A stretch of DNA of 64,000 nt from Trebouxia sp. TZW2008 (Eukaryota > Chlorophyta > Trebouxiophyceae > Trebouxiales > Trebouxiaceae): the NCBI GenBank assembly GCA_002118135.1, contig BDIU01000156.1, positions 132,231-196,230 on the forward strand. Direction: 5' to 3'. A model generated the notes under the pieces. The model did not search any database. It was not told the DNA's origin and saw nothing but the letters and a program-made list of their open reading frames with translations. The position numbers and the translations under genes are program-made. Positions 10,801 to 25,800 of the stretch are shown here, in pieces; within the stretch, counting starts at the first letter, position 1; each line of letters begins with the position of its first letter.

Positions 10801-13800
10801 AGTTGCAGGCACGCCAGAAAGAATATGAGCAGGTTTGCCCATTGACTCTTGCTGTCAAGGTTGTTGTGCGTGAAAGTGCAGACTGCTGTAGCTATTGAAT
10901 GCTGTGCCTGTTTCACTGTTGCTTGTTTTGCAAATCCCAAAAAGTTGTTGCCCAACTTGAATCTTGCAGAGTTCAGCACACACCTCAAGCCTTGTTCATT
11001 TCAGGGGTCAGACACTGTCATCATGCGCTATCATTTTGCTTGCAGCATCAACCTCGAGCAGGTGATGGCAGAATCCTTGGCTCTCCAGATTCTAAAGAGC
11101 CCAAGCCAGAGCTGCTGGACAACGGCGAGCCACTGCCGTTTGATGAGAAAGCTGTTGCCAAGTTTCAGCAGCGGCTGGAGCAGCGCACAAAGCACAGACA
11201 GACTCAGGATGACAGCCAGCATCAGCCCAGGGCGGGGGATGGGCGCAAGTTGGGGTCCCCAGACTCCCAGGAGCCTGACCCCAGGCTGCTGCCCAATGGT
11301 GAGCCTGAGCCCTTTGATGAAGAAGCTGTTGCCAGGCTTCAGCAGCGGCTGGAGCAGAAGGTATGCGCGGCTATTGTTGTTGTTGCTCCAGCAATTTTGC
11401 TTTGTAACAACTGCTTTGCTTACCAAGAAAGCTGTTCTTATGTTGAGCCACTGCTGTTTGATGAAGAAGCTGTTGCCAGGCATCAGCAGCGGTTAGAGCA
11501 GAAGGTATGTGCCGCTTTTGTCATTGATGTTGTTCCAGTGAGTCCTCCTTGTGACAAATGCTTTGAGCGCCAAGAAAGATGTCCTGAAATCGAATGGTCA
11601 TTATTCAGAGGTACCACTCCAGTCAGGATGCACTATGTGGTTGGAAACGTTCTTACATCAAATGTCCTTACATGGACAACTTGCTGTAGTGCTGTTGCTG
11701 ACATTGTTGTTTTTCAATTGTTGCTAGGGCAGAAGGCACTGAGCATCCTTTTTTCCCGTTTATTCACAGTTCAGCCTCTAAACAAGACAATCTGCTGCCC
11801 TACACTCACAGTCTGAACCCAAGCAGAACAAGATTTATTACTGTTGAGTATCCAGGATTGTCACAACTGCCAGAGCAGTTCAGCCTGGACAACTCAGGCC
11901 TTGTCACAGACTCAGTCAGCATTTGTTCTGCAACCCTATGCAGAAGCTGTTGAGTGAGCTCGTGCTCTGCTTGACTTGCTGCCAATACTCCCCTTTTATG
12001 CCATGTGTTCCCAAGTGGATACATGCCTCCTCTGTCACCCTCTTCCTACACGCACAAAACCGCTGTACTTCAAATGTTCTTAATTACATGTGGGTAGGGA
12101 CACGCAAGTTCACATGCTCATAATCTGCCCAAAGGTATACCCTGTCTGGAGGTGTTGCTGCATATTTCAGGCCAAGCAGCATTCATCACGGCATGAGAAC
12201 GCCCATTCTGATGAGTTTGCCCTGTCTGGGGATCAAGAGGGGCAAGAAGGGGGGTTACAGGGGAATTCAAAGGGGGGCAAGGTCGAGAAGCCAGTGTATG
12301 TCGACACCACGCCTCTGGCAGCCTTATTTCAGGTGAACTCCATATTGCTCTGCACATTATAGAAGGCAATGTATGTTAGCACGACACTTCTGACAGCCTT
12401 GTGTTGAGTGAGCTTACTACTGTGCTGTTTGCTCTCTCATCCTTGCAGCTGACAGCTGATAAATTGCTGCCAATAGCACAAGGTGTGTTTGGTATGAAAC
12501 AAGGCTGTCAGAGGCATAGTGTCATTTGATGTTTGCGGCTGACAGCTGACAAATTGCTGCCACTGAAACAAGAAACGGCCTACCTCAAAAAAGGCTGCCA
12601 GAGGCATCGTGAGAAGTCAGAGTGTATTGACGCAATGCCTCTGACAGTCTTATTTCAGGTGGGCCAGCTCTTGTGCTTTCGGCAGCAACAGCAATTGTAT
12701 GGTATCTGTATAACCTCACTCTCTGTCCTGGCAGCTGACAGCTGACACATTGCTGCCAACAGCACAAGCGTCAGTTAGAATGAAAACAGACTGTCACGGG
12801 CATAGTGTCAGCGTAAATGGGCATTTGATGTTTGCGGCTGACAGCTGATAAATTGCTGCCAACAGAACCAGAACGGCCCACCTCAAAAAAGGCTGCCAGA
12901 GGCATCGTGAGAAGTCAGAGTGTATTGACGCAATGCCTCTGACAGTCGTATTTCAGGTGGGCCAGCTCTTGTGCTTTCGGCAGCAATAGCAATCGTACGG
13001 TATCAGCATAACCTCACTCTCTGTCCTGGCAGCTGACAGCTGACACATTGCTGCCAACAGCACAAGCGTCAGTTAGAATGAAAACAGACTGTCACAGGCA
13101 TAGTGTCAGCATAAATGGGCATTTGATATCTGCAGCTGACAGTTGCAAGTATGAGAACCCAATGTATGTCAACACAATGCCTCTGACAACCTTATTTGAG
13201 GTGGGCCATTTCCTGTGCTATCAGCAATGTTTCAGCTGTCAGTTGCCAGATGCAACGACAAGAGGCCAGTGCATGTTGACATACACGCCTCTGACAGCCT
13301 TGTTGTAAGTGAATCTACGATGTGCTTTTGGCAGCAGTCTGTCAGCTGCAAGTATGGGAAGCCAATGCATGTCGGCATCACACCTTTGACAGCCTAATTT
13401 CAGCTGAGCCACCTCTTGTGCGATTGGCAGCAACCTGTCAGCTGTGGCTGTAAATATGGGAAGCCAATGCCTGTCGGCATCACACCTTTGACAGCCTGGT
13501 TTCAGCTGAGCCATCTTTTGTGCTGGTAGCAGCAACCTGTCAACTGTGGTTGTAAGTATGGACAGCCATTGTATGTTGACACCACACCTCTGACAGCTAT
13601 GTTTCAGGTGAGCTTGATATTCTTGTTGTCAATGACAATGCTGCTTGCCTGGAGTTGCAAACTTGTACTGCAAAGGCGATGTCAATGTAGTCGCAACATC
13701 ATGAACTGCAAGGAATGTTGCATGTTTCACAATCTGTACAGACCTCTATGCAGCGGCCACTTTGTTGCTGCTTGAGCAGGGCAGAAGTCGTCTGCCTTGC

Positions 13801-16800
13801 TTCACGATCCAGCATGCAAGCAGATTGCGCCTCGGAAAGTCATCTCTGCCATTGACCTAACGTCACCTTAGGGTTGCACCCACGGATGAGCACCGTAAAC
13901 GCAGTCACTGGCAAACTGACCTATCTCATTAGCCTTGCAATGCGATGATGCATCTTATGTAGAGGCCTATCATCCGCATTGTGATTCCTGATGAAACAGG
14001 TCAAGCTGCTCTGATTAAGTGATCATCGCTCAGTTGAGAATGCAAGATGAGGACGACAGCAAGCCGGTTGTAAGGATACGGGTTTTCCTGGAAGTGATGC
14101 ATTTGCGTTGTGGCATTGTGCGCAATGCAAGCACGAGTGTGCTGCAGCTCGTATCAGGCCACTTACGTTTCTTTGAGAGTTGATGCATTTGCAACAAATG
14201 GGTCTGCTCAATGCAAGCACATTTCAAATGCGGCTCAGAACGCACAGGTACAGTTCCTTGTGAAGCTCATTCTGATTACGCAGTTGCTTTGCCTGACTTC
14301 TCAATGCCAGACTGGGTACATTTCTGGGTCCACTTGAGTGCATGTGTCTTACATGCGCCATGCAGGCATGTGAATCCCTGAGGAGCTGGCTCCAAATTCA
14401 ATGGTGCCTAGCACATATTTGGTACTCCAAAAAACCTAATCATCTTCCGCTTGCTCGCCTTGAGCAGTGTGGAAATGAGCAATTCCTATTGCTTGTCTGC
14501 TGCATGAGCACAGTATGGACCACTTGGACGGACTGATTCACTTGTATTGGCTGCTGAATCACCCAATGCTGATGCTGCTTGTGCATGCTTGGCTGATTGC
14601 AATGGCAACATGTTCAGCTCATTTCGGCTCATCCCATTCTACCAAATTGTCCTGTCATCATCAGCTTTTGGTCGCATGCATGTTATCGAGCTTCTGTGAC
14701 CCAAGTAGGTGCCTTCAAACAAGTCACGTCCAATGTCAGTGTTTGAGGATTGAGATGAGCTGTCCTGTCCCTGGTTTGAACGCAGACCCATGCTGATTCG
14801 TATCACGATTGCAACGTAGATAGGGACTCTGTGGCCTTCTTTCATGCCGTCAAGTATGAAGCGTGCATGAAAGAGGATCATTGAGTCTTGATCGGACTTG
14901 CTACTGCCTTGAGAAATCAGCATGGCTTTTGTTCATGTTCTATTTGCAGACCCATGCTGCTTTGGACAATGGATGCAAGTTGAACAAAGAATCTGTGGTA
15001 TTTATTTGTGCCCTCAAGTACGAAGCGTGCATAAAACAGCACCACTGAGTCTCTACCCAAGTTGCAACTGTCATCCAAAGAAACAATGGCTACATGCTGT
15101 CTGTGCTCATGTCCCAGCCAGCAAGCTGTCATATGGCCCGCTGAACGGCCATTCATCCTGTAATGAACAGACCTCACTCACACAGTGTGTCTGACTGCAC
15201 ACAGTCCACAATGGTTGGGAGCCTAGTGTTGAACATGACCATTGCAAGTCAGACGGGCACTCTCTGGCCTTTCTTCATGCCCTTCAATATGAAGAGTGCA
15301 CAGACAAGGATCACAAAGTCTCCAGCAGACTTGCAACTGCTTGGGAGAATCAGCATGGCTTTTGTGTGTATGTTCTGTTTGCAGACCCATGCTGCCTCGG
15401 GCCATGGATGCAAGTTAGATAAAGTTTCTGTGGGATTTGTTTGAGCCCTGAAGTACGAAGCGTGCATAAAACAGCACCACCGAGTCTCCATTTGACTTGC
15501 AATTGTCATCCAAAGAAGCATTGGCTACATGCTGTCTGTGCTCATGTCCCAGCCAGCAAGCTGTCATATGGCCCGCTGGACGGCCATTCATCCTGTAATG
15601 AACAGACCTCACTCACACAGTGTGTCTGACTGCACATAGTCCACAATGGTTGCGAGCCCAGTGAGGAACATGACAACTGCAGGTCAGACGGAGACTCTAT
15701 GGCCTTTCTTCATGCCCTTCAATATGAAGATTGCATGCAACAGGATTCACAGAGTCTCCATCTGACTTGCATTTGCCCTGAACCTCAGTATGGCGTGCTC
15801 GCTATCTGTGCTCATGTTCCAGCCAGCAAGCTGTCGCATGACCCACTGAGCGGCCAATTACACTTTTACGAACATCGCCTCACTCACACGTTGTGTCTGA
15901 CTGCACAATGGAGCCCAGTGATGAACTTGACAATTGCAAGTCAGATGAAGACGCTTTGGCCTTTCTTTATGCCCTCCAGTATGAAGAGTGCGTAGAACAG
16001 GACCACAGAGTCTCCATCTGACTTGCCTTGGACCTCAGTATGGCGCGCTTGCTGTCTGTGCTCATGTCCCAGCCAGCAAGCTGTTGCACAACACACTGAA
16101 CAGCTCAGGATGCTGTTGTAGACATACCACACTCACACAGTGTGTCTGACTGCACACAGGTCACAATGTTTGCAACCGTCTTGAAGATCACAGACGTCTT
16201 GCAGTGCTGTTTAGGTTGCCCATCAAAGGGAAGTGCAGCCACACGGTATTCCGATGACATTCCTTGTCAGATGTGCATCAAGGACAAGGTTCTTGTCGGT
16301 TTTGAAACCTAGCAAAAGTACTTGATGCGGTAGCCCTCAAGTGACATCATAATGGCAATCACAGGACCACGTTGCCTGTTAAGACAAATAACAATGAATA
16401 ATGTGAAGGAATTTGATCAAACACATTCCTGTCATGCAGGAGGCATTGGGTGGGTCCCCAGCACCAAGACAGAATGACCCCCAAGACTCTGCTGAGCAGG
16501 GTGCACAGACGGCAGGACAACAGGCTAAATCTGCTGCAGACGTTGCAAAGCACAAGGTCCAGCAGGGTGCAGACAAAGCTGAATCATTGACAGACGCTGC
16601 CAAGCAAAAGGCTCAGCAAGGCACAGACAAGGCTGAGTCACTGACAGACAAAGCCAAGTCTGCTGCACAGCGGGGGTTGCAAAAACCCGGACAAACTCTT
16701 CCTGCTGGTGAGTCTGTCCAACAGTCAGCTCAGGATACGAAGAGTAAGGCTGAGTCTGTCACAGAGGATGCGCGAGCCACTGCTGACAAGGGGGCGCAGA

Positions 16801-19800
16801 GGGCCAAAGAAACAGCAGGCAATGCTCAGGACAAAGCAGGAGACCTGGCTCAAAGTGCCAAACATGGCATCAGCACGGCTAATGACATTGTAGATTGTGC
16901 CAAAGACGAGGTCCAGGCACAGGCTAAGCGTGGTGCTGAACAAGCTAAGAACAAAGCAGGCAATATCAGCAAGTCTGCAAAGGGAGCCGTCAGCAAGGCT
17001 AATGACACTGTAGACTCTGCCAAAGACGAGGTTCAGGCGCGAGCTAAGCGTGGTGCTCAGCAGGCTAAGGACAAAGCAGATGACGTTGCTCAAGCCACCA
17101 AACAAGGCGTGAGCAAAGCCAATGACACAGTAGATTCTGCCAAAGACGAGGTCCAGGCACAGGCTAAGCGTGGTGCTGAAAAGGCTAAGGACAAAGCAGG
17201 CGAAATTGGGAAGTCTGCAAAAGAAGGTGTCAGCAAGGGTAATGACACAGTAGACTCTGCTAAAGATGAGGTCAAAGCCACTGCAAAAGAAGGTGCCCAA
17301 AAGGCTGCAGATAAAGTGGATCCTGCACAGACAGCGCGTCAGCATGCAGAGTCAGTCTTGGCCGCCACAGCTGCTGCTGCTTCTGCTGCAGCTGCACAGG
17401 CAGGTAACACAGCAGCTGCAGCAGCAGGGAGCGTCAAGTCAGCTGTCCAGCAAGGTGTTGGCAAGTCTCAGGATCAGGCAGAGTCAGCCAAAGTGGCAGC
17501 AGAGAAGGGGGGGCAGAAAGCGAAGCAGCAGGCTAGTTCTGCTTCGGACAAGGCTAAATCTGGTGCGAAAGACACAGCACAGAACGCTGGTGACAAGGCA
17601 CAGTCTGCTGCACAGAAGGCAAAATCTGGGGCTGAAAGCGCAGCACAGCAAGTCAGTGACAAGGCCCAGTCTGCTTCAGAACAGGCCAAGTCTGGAGCCA
17701 AAGACGCAGCACAGAAAGCTGGTCAGAAAGCTGAGTCTGCTGCGGACACTGTAACATCTGGAGCAATGCAAACAGCTCAAAAGGCTGCAGACCAAGTGAC
17801 TTCCGCAAAGGACAGTGCCAAAGCAACTGCGAAGGATGCATCAGATAGTCTTGGATCTGCCACAGACAGGGTCAAGTCCACTGCAGAGGACTCAGCTCAG
17901 GATGCTAAAGACAGGGCAGAATCAGCAAAGGGCCCTGCCCAGGACCCTGCTCAGAGGGCCAGGCAGCATGCTGAGTCCATTCTGGCAGCAGCCAAGAAAG
18001 CTGCACAGAAAGCAGGAGACAAAGCAACTGAGCTCAAAGAGGATGTGAAATCTGCAGTCAAGGGCACTGCTGAAAAGGCGGGAGACAAGGCACGGGACAC
18101 AACAGGCAAGCAGCTTTGTTTGCTTGTACTCTGGCTCTTCTGTTGTGTTGCGCTGTGCTTTCCCGTGCTGTGCTGAACCTTGCCATGTAACAGAGCAAGT
18201 GAGCTCAACTAGAATGTCAAGTCTGCTGTCAAGGGCTTTATGCAGAAACCTGGAGACAAAGCAGAAGAGGCAAGAGGTAAGCAGCCCTGTGTGCTTATGC
18301 TTGAGGCTGTGTGTTGCTGCTGATGATCATTTGAGATGTGGTGGCCTGTGCTGTTGATGCTGCTGGTCTTTGTTGGGCTGCTGTGCTGTGCTGTGCTGTG
18401 CTGTGCTGTGCTGTGCTGTGCTGTGCTGTGCTGTGCTGTAGCCATTGCAGCCAATCCATGCCTGTTCTAAATGCACGTCATGTCAGTGTCAAAGCAGCTT
18501 CAGCAAAGGGCAATGACAAGTCTGCTGCAAGGGACACTGCTCACAAGACGATGATTGAATTTTACCAAGCTAGCATCTGCGCGGCAACACCCGGTGCTGT
18601 GAACCACAATCGATGCTTGCTAACACCATCTTCCTGTTGTGCAGGCAAAGCAGGTGACAAAGCATCATCTGCGAAGGACGATGCCAAGTCTGCTGCAAAA
18701 GACACAGCTCATAAGGCGATGACTGGAAGCAAGCAAACTGGCATCAGCACTGCATCAACTGGTGCTGTGGACCAGAATTCATTCTTGCTCATTCTTGCAC
18801 AACCTTCTTGTTCTGCAGGCAAAGCTGGCCAAAACGCAGCTTCTGCCAAGGACGTTGCCAAGTCTGCTGCAGAAGGCACTGCTTATAACGCAATGACTGG
18901 AAGCAACAGAACTGACATCAGCACTGCATCAACTGGTGCTGTGGACCAGCAAACGATTCTTGCTAACACCACCTCCCTGTTCTGCAGGCAAAGCAAGTGA
19001 CAAAGCAGCTTCTGCAAAAGATAATGCCCAGACTGCTGCAAGAGACACAGCTCACAATGCCAGTGACAAAGCAGACTCTGTCAAAGACAAAGCCAGCAGC
19101 ACAGCACAGCAGGCAGGCCAAAAGGCACAGTCAGCTGTCGACTCAACCAAATCTGCTGTCAAGGATGCCGCCCAGCGAGCTTCAAATGCAACTGACTCCG
19201 TGACAGACTCCAGCAAGGATGCCGTCAAGGGGGCTGCACAGAAGGCCTCAGACAACACAGACTCTGTGACAGACTTCAGCAAAGATGCTGCTGAGAAAGC
19301 TAAGGGTAAGGCAGAGGCTTTGAAGAAGCCTGGCAGGGAGGCAAAGGAGAAGGCTGGAGATGAAGTGGCAGCAGTGCCGAATGATGCCAAGTCTACAGCA
19401 CAGGACGTGACCACTGCTGCTGAAGGTACACAGCTTCCTTGCTTTTGCTGTGCTGTTTTCCAGCCTGCACCTGTTTTGCGTAGTACGTAGTCATCTGCTA
19501 AGTCCACAGCACAGGCTGCCACAGCTGCTACTGAAGGTATGCTGCCTGCTGTGTCTGGAAAGCGGCAATCTGTGCACTTCGTAACAGAGGTCAAGTACAA
19601 GTGGCACCTATGAGTAAGATGCATGGGCAGCAGTGCGGGATGATGCCAAGTCTACAGCACAGGACGCTACCACTGCTGCTGAAGGTACACAGCTTCCTTG
19701 CTTTTGCTGTGCTATTTTCCAGCCTGCACCTGCTTTGCGTAGTACGTAGTCATCTGCAAAGTCCACAGCACAGGCTGCCACAGCTGCTACTGAAGGTATG

Positions 19801-22800
19801 CTGCCTGCTTTGTCTGGAATGCAGCAATCTATGCACTTCGTAATAGAGGTCAAGTACAAGTGGCACTTACGAGTCAGATGCATGGGCAGCAGTGCAGGAT
19901 GATGCCAATTCTACACCACACGATGCTGCTGAAGGTACCTCGCTTACTTGCCTCGCTAGCCCCCAGCCTGTACTTCAATCAGACCCAACAGAACAGAAAG
20001 TAACGGTGCTGTATCTATCCTATCTTTCCTTAGTACGCAGTCACCTGATCTGTTGACAGCATTGGATGCTTCTGCTGCTTCTGATGGTGTGCTGCCTGCA
20101 TTGTTTGCTTTGCAAGACCTTTCCACTCTGCATGAGGGAATAGCATCAGCAGGAATAGCATCAGGCTATTACATGCATTACATGCAGCTGCACACTCTGG
20201 ACAAAGGGGAGACCAAACATGTGCGTACTGTTTGCATCAACGCAGAGTGACAGTAATTGCTGGATGCTCTGCTTGCACTTGATATCATGTATCAGCTGCA
20301 CCGAAATGCCTTGCTTCCTGGTCGTCTGCACAGCCAAGCCCAGGATGCACTGCCTTTGGGTCCAGCAGATACATAGTATCAACAATGAGCAGAGGAGGCA
20401 GAGAATTGGTGTCAATCTGCAGCAACACTGCACATGCAACAGTCATGTTTGGTCCTCAAACAGTTGACTGCAAAAGCACACTGAGGTGCCAGTCAAAGGA
20501 CTACACCAATGCTCAGACCCCCTTATTTCCTTGGCCGCTGCACTAAGCTGCATTCTTCCAGGCACTTTGGGCCTGCTACCTCAACACAACACCGAGTAGC
20601 AGTCATGTTGCTGAAAGGGCTTGATGTACCCTGGGCTGGCTTGCTACATTTGCAGCTTACTTGCGTCAGATGCACCATGCTGAAAAGCAACTTCTGGCAG
20701 TGCGGCACCATTACACCAATTGATCTTGTGGCGTGTGGTGTTGCAGATGCAGCGGCAAAGACCAAGAGGAAGGGGCGCAAGGCCATGGAGGAGGCTCTGC
20801 ATGTGGTCAAGCAGTCCATGAGTGATACAGGCGGCATGGGCTACTTCCATGTGCGGTTTTGAACCCCTTGATCCCTCCTAGCCCTCCTCCCCGTCCCCCC
20901 CTCCCCCTCTCCTGCCCCACACTACCAGCCTCCCCTCCCCATAGTTGCTTGCTCTTGCTTGCTTTAGATGGCGCATAAATTGAGTTTGGAGTTGTCTGCT
21001 TGATCCTGCTTGCTTGGGATATGGTACGTATACATCTCAGAATTGAGTGCTTGAACTTGCTGGCTGAAGAGGTGATGCATGTAAATCAAGAGATGGCATA
21101 CATCAGTCATGAGGAAGCCTTGCTTGACTGGCTGGCTGACTGACTGGATGATGCTCATGCTGATGCACACCACATTGGCATTGTGTTTTCTTGTTTCACA
21201 GGACAAGTCCAACAAAGTGAAAGATGTAGAGCCTGAAGATGAAGTAGAGCAGCAGCCCAACGAGGAAGAAGCACAGCAGGCAGCATTGCAAGCAGTACAG
21301 CGACTCACAGAGTCACATGGGCCGGCTGCTGAGCTGCCTAGTAAACCTATTTTGGGTGTTGGAGATGATCTGTCTGGTGCTGCTCTTGTCAGAAAGGTGA
21401 GCTAACAAACAGTATCAATTTTGGGGCTGAAAAGTTGCCCAGTTTTCAATAGTGAGCTTACGCACAACTCAGCTGCCTCGTAAACCCATCCTGGGTGCTG
21501 GGAATGATCTATCTGGTGCTGCTTTTGTCACAAAGGTGAGCTCACAATCAGGCTCTGTTTGTGCTCTATTGTATGCTAATGCTAATTATGGTTGCTGAGC
21601 ATGCATCTGAGGGCCCAGATCAGTGGACTTGAGGCTGAGCACTGTTGGTGGAACACAGATCAATGGCTTGTGTCTGTCTGTGCAGGCAATAGAGGCTGGC
21701 CAAGGAGCAGGGGATGACTGGGTGGAGTTCAAGTACCGTCACCGTCAAGCTGAGCAAGACTCCCGACAGTTGTATTCAGCGCTGCAGCAGGCTGAGCAGT
21801 TTCACATGGTGAGTCATTCTGGAAATGACACATTATCTCTTCTGACTCATGCAAGTGCTGGTGCGCTTAATTTTTAAATTCCTTTTGGCTATTTTGCTAT
21901 GCTCTGCGCTGCAGCAAGCTGAGCAGAACTGCGCAGTGGACCACGCATCACGCATTGAGATAAATATCTTCACTTTCTTTGGCAGAGATCCTATCCTGCC
22001 TATCGTATTGCGTGTTGCATCAAACAGCTAGAGCACCTGGCCAGCACAGAGGCAGCCCGGGCCAAATTGAATGAGGCAGGCAAGCAAACCACCAACGCTT
22101 TTGCACAGACCCTGGAACAGCCATAACACCACCAAGTCAAGCATGACTGCTGCTGCAGGCCAAGTTGGACTGGCAAGAGCACTTTCTTCACATAGGCGTC
22201 GTTCAGCACAACATCAGTCTTTTGCATAGACGCTGGAGCAACCATTGCCACTGGAACATGCGTGAATGTTGCAGGCAGAAATGGACAGGCTAGAGCAGGC
22301 ACCACATGCTGAGATCAATTGTTTAGAGCACCTGGCCAGCACAGAGGCCGCCAGGGCTGACTAACCCTTACAGAGCACAGCATCAATGCCTTTGGACAGT
22401 CCCTGGAGCGGCCATGGCATCACTGACATGTGCTTCACTGCTGCTGCAGGCAGAGATGGACTGGCTAGAACAAGCAGCACAAGCTGAGATAGACCGCCTA
22501 GAGCACCTAGCCAGCACCAAAGCTTCTCGGGCTGACTACATCTTCGGGGCAGTCAAGCACAGCATTGATGCCTTTGGACAGACCCTGAAGCAGCCACAAC
22601 GCCATTGAAGCATTTGTGATTGCTGTTGCAGGCAGAAATGGACCGATTAGAGCAGACAGCACAAGCTGAGATAGACCGGCTGGAGCACCTGGCCAGCACA
22701 CAGGCAACCAGGGCTGACTACATCTTGGAGGCAGCAGAGCAGAACATTGATGCCTTTGCACAGACCCTGGAGCAGCAAGCGCGGCGGCACAGGCACAGGC

Positions 22801-25800
22801 AGCAGGCAGAACTGCAAAGGCAGCGGCAACTTTTGGCTAGAGCTGCTGCGGAGGAGCTGGTCAGGGAGCGAAGGCAGAGGATGACAGCTCTCAAGCAGGC
22901 AAGATAGGGCAGAGTTGTGTAAGAGGCATACAAACAATTGCATCGTCACCAGCATCACCATCACTGTCAACGTCACTGTTCCTGTCACCATCACCACCGT
23001 GATTGACATGTATGTCAGATCACATTCTGAGATGCTGACAGTGGCCCAGAGCTACTTGACACTGTGAATGAGATAGTGCAAGTACGCGTTCATTCAGCTG
23101 GAGATGTGTTGCAATACGCCTGTGTCGTTGGTGTTTATGCATACAGCATGCTGCCAAAGTTGCTTTGCCAAGTTGGGCACGCAAGAAACAGGAACTTGGT
23201 AGGTGTGTTGCTGTGCAATGCAGACATCTCAGTGACTTCCTATGCTGCGAAATATGCTATTCTGGCGGCCATCATATTCATCCATTCATTGTAAACATGG
23301 GCCAGGCAGGCTCAGCAGGCCCATCTAGGTATGTACAGAAGCAATCAACTGTCTCCAACCAGTTCGATCATGTGCTAACCCAAACCATTTATATTGGACA
23401 TGGAGGGCGGCATCACATTCTGTTACAATTTTGACCCTGGCATGTACTGACATGGCACTTAGCATCATCAGCCACTGCACATTTGTCAGTCACAATGACT
23501 GCAAGGGCCTTTCCACCTTACTTGCAGGACCTATAACAAACATACACTTGCTTCAATGCATTGCAGATACGGCAGAAGCTGAGGAGTCTTGAGGGCTTGC
23601 TGCAGTTCCGTGGCAATGAGCAGGCCATCAGCCACACCGCTCACAGGCTGTCCATTGGCACATTCGCCCTGCAGAGTGCCCTTGACAAAGTACGCCGCCT
23701 GTTCCTGTTGGAGCAAAACAAAAGACACCGCTTGCCTCATCCCAGCACCCTTGATTCAAGATGAGACCAATAGCAATCATTAAGCAAGAGTGTTTCTGAT
23801 GCCAATGTTGGCATTGCCTGAACATGCTTGCTGTTTGGTGAATGCCAACTATGTCTACAATGCTGTCATCTGTTCTGCTTTTGTCCAAATTGGACATCTT
23901 GAACAAGCATCTATACCACATGATTTGCGGGGACGGCAATTTGAGCAAGTCTGAGACACAGCATGCTTTCTTTTCAGTAACTGACACCACATTGAGCATG
24001 ACATATTGGTGCCAATGTGTTGCATTCTGCCCGTAATCTCAATGATTCATAGTCCCAGATACCACATATTGTGTGTTTAGTACTGCGTGTTGGGTGTCAC
24101 TTACAGTAAGTCACCAGTATCAAGTGCATTTATGTTGTTATTGCTGCTGCAGGGAGCACCCTTTGAAACAGAGCTCGAGTACCTAGCGTTCAGCTGTCAA
24201 GATGACCCCTTGGTTCAAGCAGCAGTGCTATCGTTCAAGCAGCAAACAGCCTTGAAGGTGACAAGCGTTGCCTCATCATTCATGTGTACATACTTGCTAT
24301 TTGCGGTAAAGTATCATGAACCTCAGACCTAGCCCCTGTATGGCATGCTTCTCTGCTGCGTGATACAGATAATGTCAAGTGCACACTTGAGATGGTTTGC
24401 ATGTACCATCAAAAACAACTCTTTCCCTTGATATCTCTTTCATGAAGACCTACATCATGTGCAGGGTTTTTGACAAGGGCAAAGCTTGTGGACTGGTGGG
24501 CAGGGTGGCACAGTCTGATCATCAGCATCATCATCAACATCGCTTTCATCATGTTTAGCACTGGCTACCGTTTTTGTTGTTATGGCAGAGCATCCCAACA
24601 CGGGCACAGCTTGTGAACAGGTGGGCAGGGGTGCACATGGTAATTGTCGGCATCATTATGATCATCAACAGCGTCATCAGCAGCATTTGTACCATGCTTA
24701 TCATTGTTATCATTGTTGTCCTTGTATGCAGGGTATTCCCACGCGGGCACAGCTTGTAGACAGGTGGGCAGGGGTGAGCAGGGTGAGCCGCCAGCTGTCA
24801 GCCATTCCCCAGGGTCAGGGGGGACCCCTCTCCATTGCTGTTGCCAGCCTAGCATCTGCCCTCAAGGTTTATCAACTGAAACATGCTCATGGGAGTTCAT
24901 TGAACCAGTTGTGGCTGTGATGCAATGCTGCAATGCTCCAATCCTCTGCAGGTCAGCACATTCACAATGTAGGGCGACGCCATTTCACAGGTGAGGCACC
25001 AGCTGTCACCTATTCCCTACAGTCAAAGGGAATCCCTTGTAGGCTCATGATTGATATGACATCTGCATGACCAGGCCACCTCTTTGTGTGCAGCAGGAAA
25101 GTGTCCCTTGCTGTTGCCAGCTGGGCATATTCTCTCAAAGATTTGCATCTACAGCATCAGGCATCATGCCACATGCCGCTGCAAAAGACTGGAGAGACTC
25201 AACAGGTGCTGCTCCAAGGCGTTGTACACCTGTGTAATCCTCTCTTGTCCTTTGCAGCAGGATGTGCCATGCTGATGGTGAGACTGTACACCTGACTAGT
25301 CTTGCAAATTTTGCCCAACAAACAAGGAGTAGCGGGTCACTGTGACTTCCTGTTGGCTTGCAACCCTCGTTGGTGCTGTATTACCTGTAGCTGATATGGT
25401 GTACAGCCCTTTCCCAGACTGCAGAAACTGCTGTTGCTCACAGTTGATGGCGCTGTTGTGTGTGAACAAGTAGCGCCAAAGCTTAGTCACTGCAAGCATA
25501 AGGCATGGCAGCCCAGCCGGCCTGCAGCAAGGTCAATTTTGACAAATGCCTGCTGCTGGTCAAACATACATTGCTCTGCTTGCAAACCCTATACACTGTG
25601 CATACGCCTGCTAGCAGTCCCCTATGAGTGGCTATCTCTGTACATAGTGTAGTGGCTGTATCACTATACAGTAAGTTCTCTTTGTAGGGACCCTCATTTC
25701 AAGCACATTCTTGATGTAAGGATCACGCAGGTGGAAACTAATCATTGCACTCCGGCTGAGATGGGTACCCTGAGTATGGACGATTCAGTGTGACAGCAGT

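Noticed and set aside
14870..16140. Repeated minus-strand protein family
   Set aside because: Near-identical minus ORFs simply follow the DNA satellite inside a MIC60 intron; there are no motifs, splice sites or consistent starts.
16725..17345. 206-codon minus-strand ORF opposite the LEA-like exon
   Set aside because: Biased Ala/Lys codons on the plus strand leave few stops on the other strand; it has no splice context or motif of its own.
18379..18438. Telomere-like repeat
   Set aside because: The pure GCTGT pentamer is not a plant or algal telomere unit and lies inside an intron; it is a simple microsatellite.
20509..20862. 117-codon single ORF ending G-Y-F-H-V-R-F
   Set aside because: Only its last part (from 20747) after a 'ttgcag' acceptor is coding-like and in phase with MIC60 neighbours; the 5' half reads through intron.
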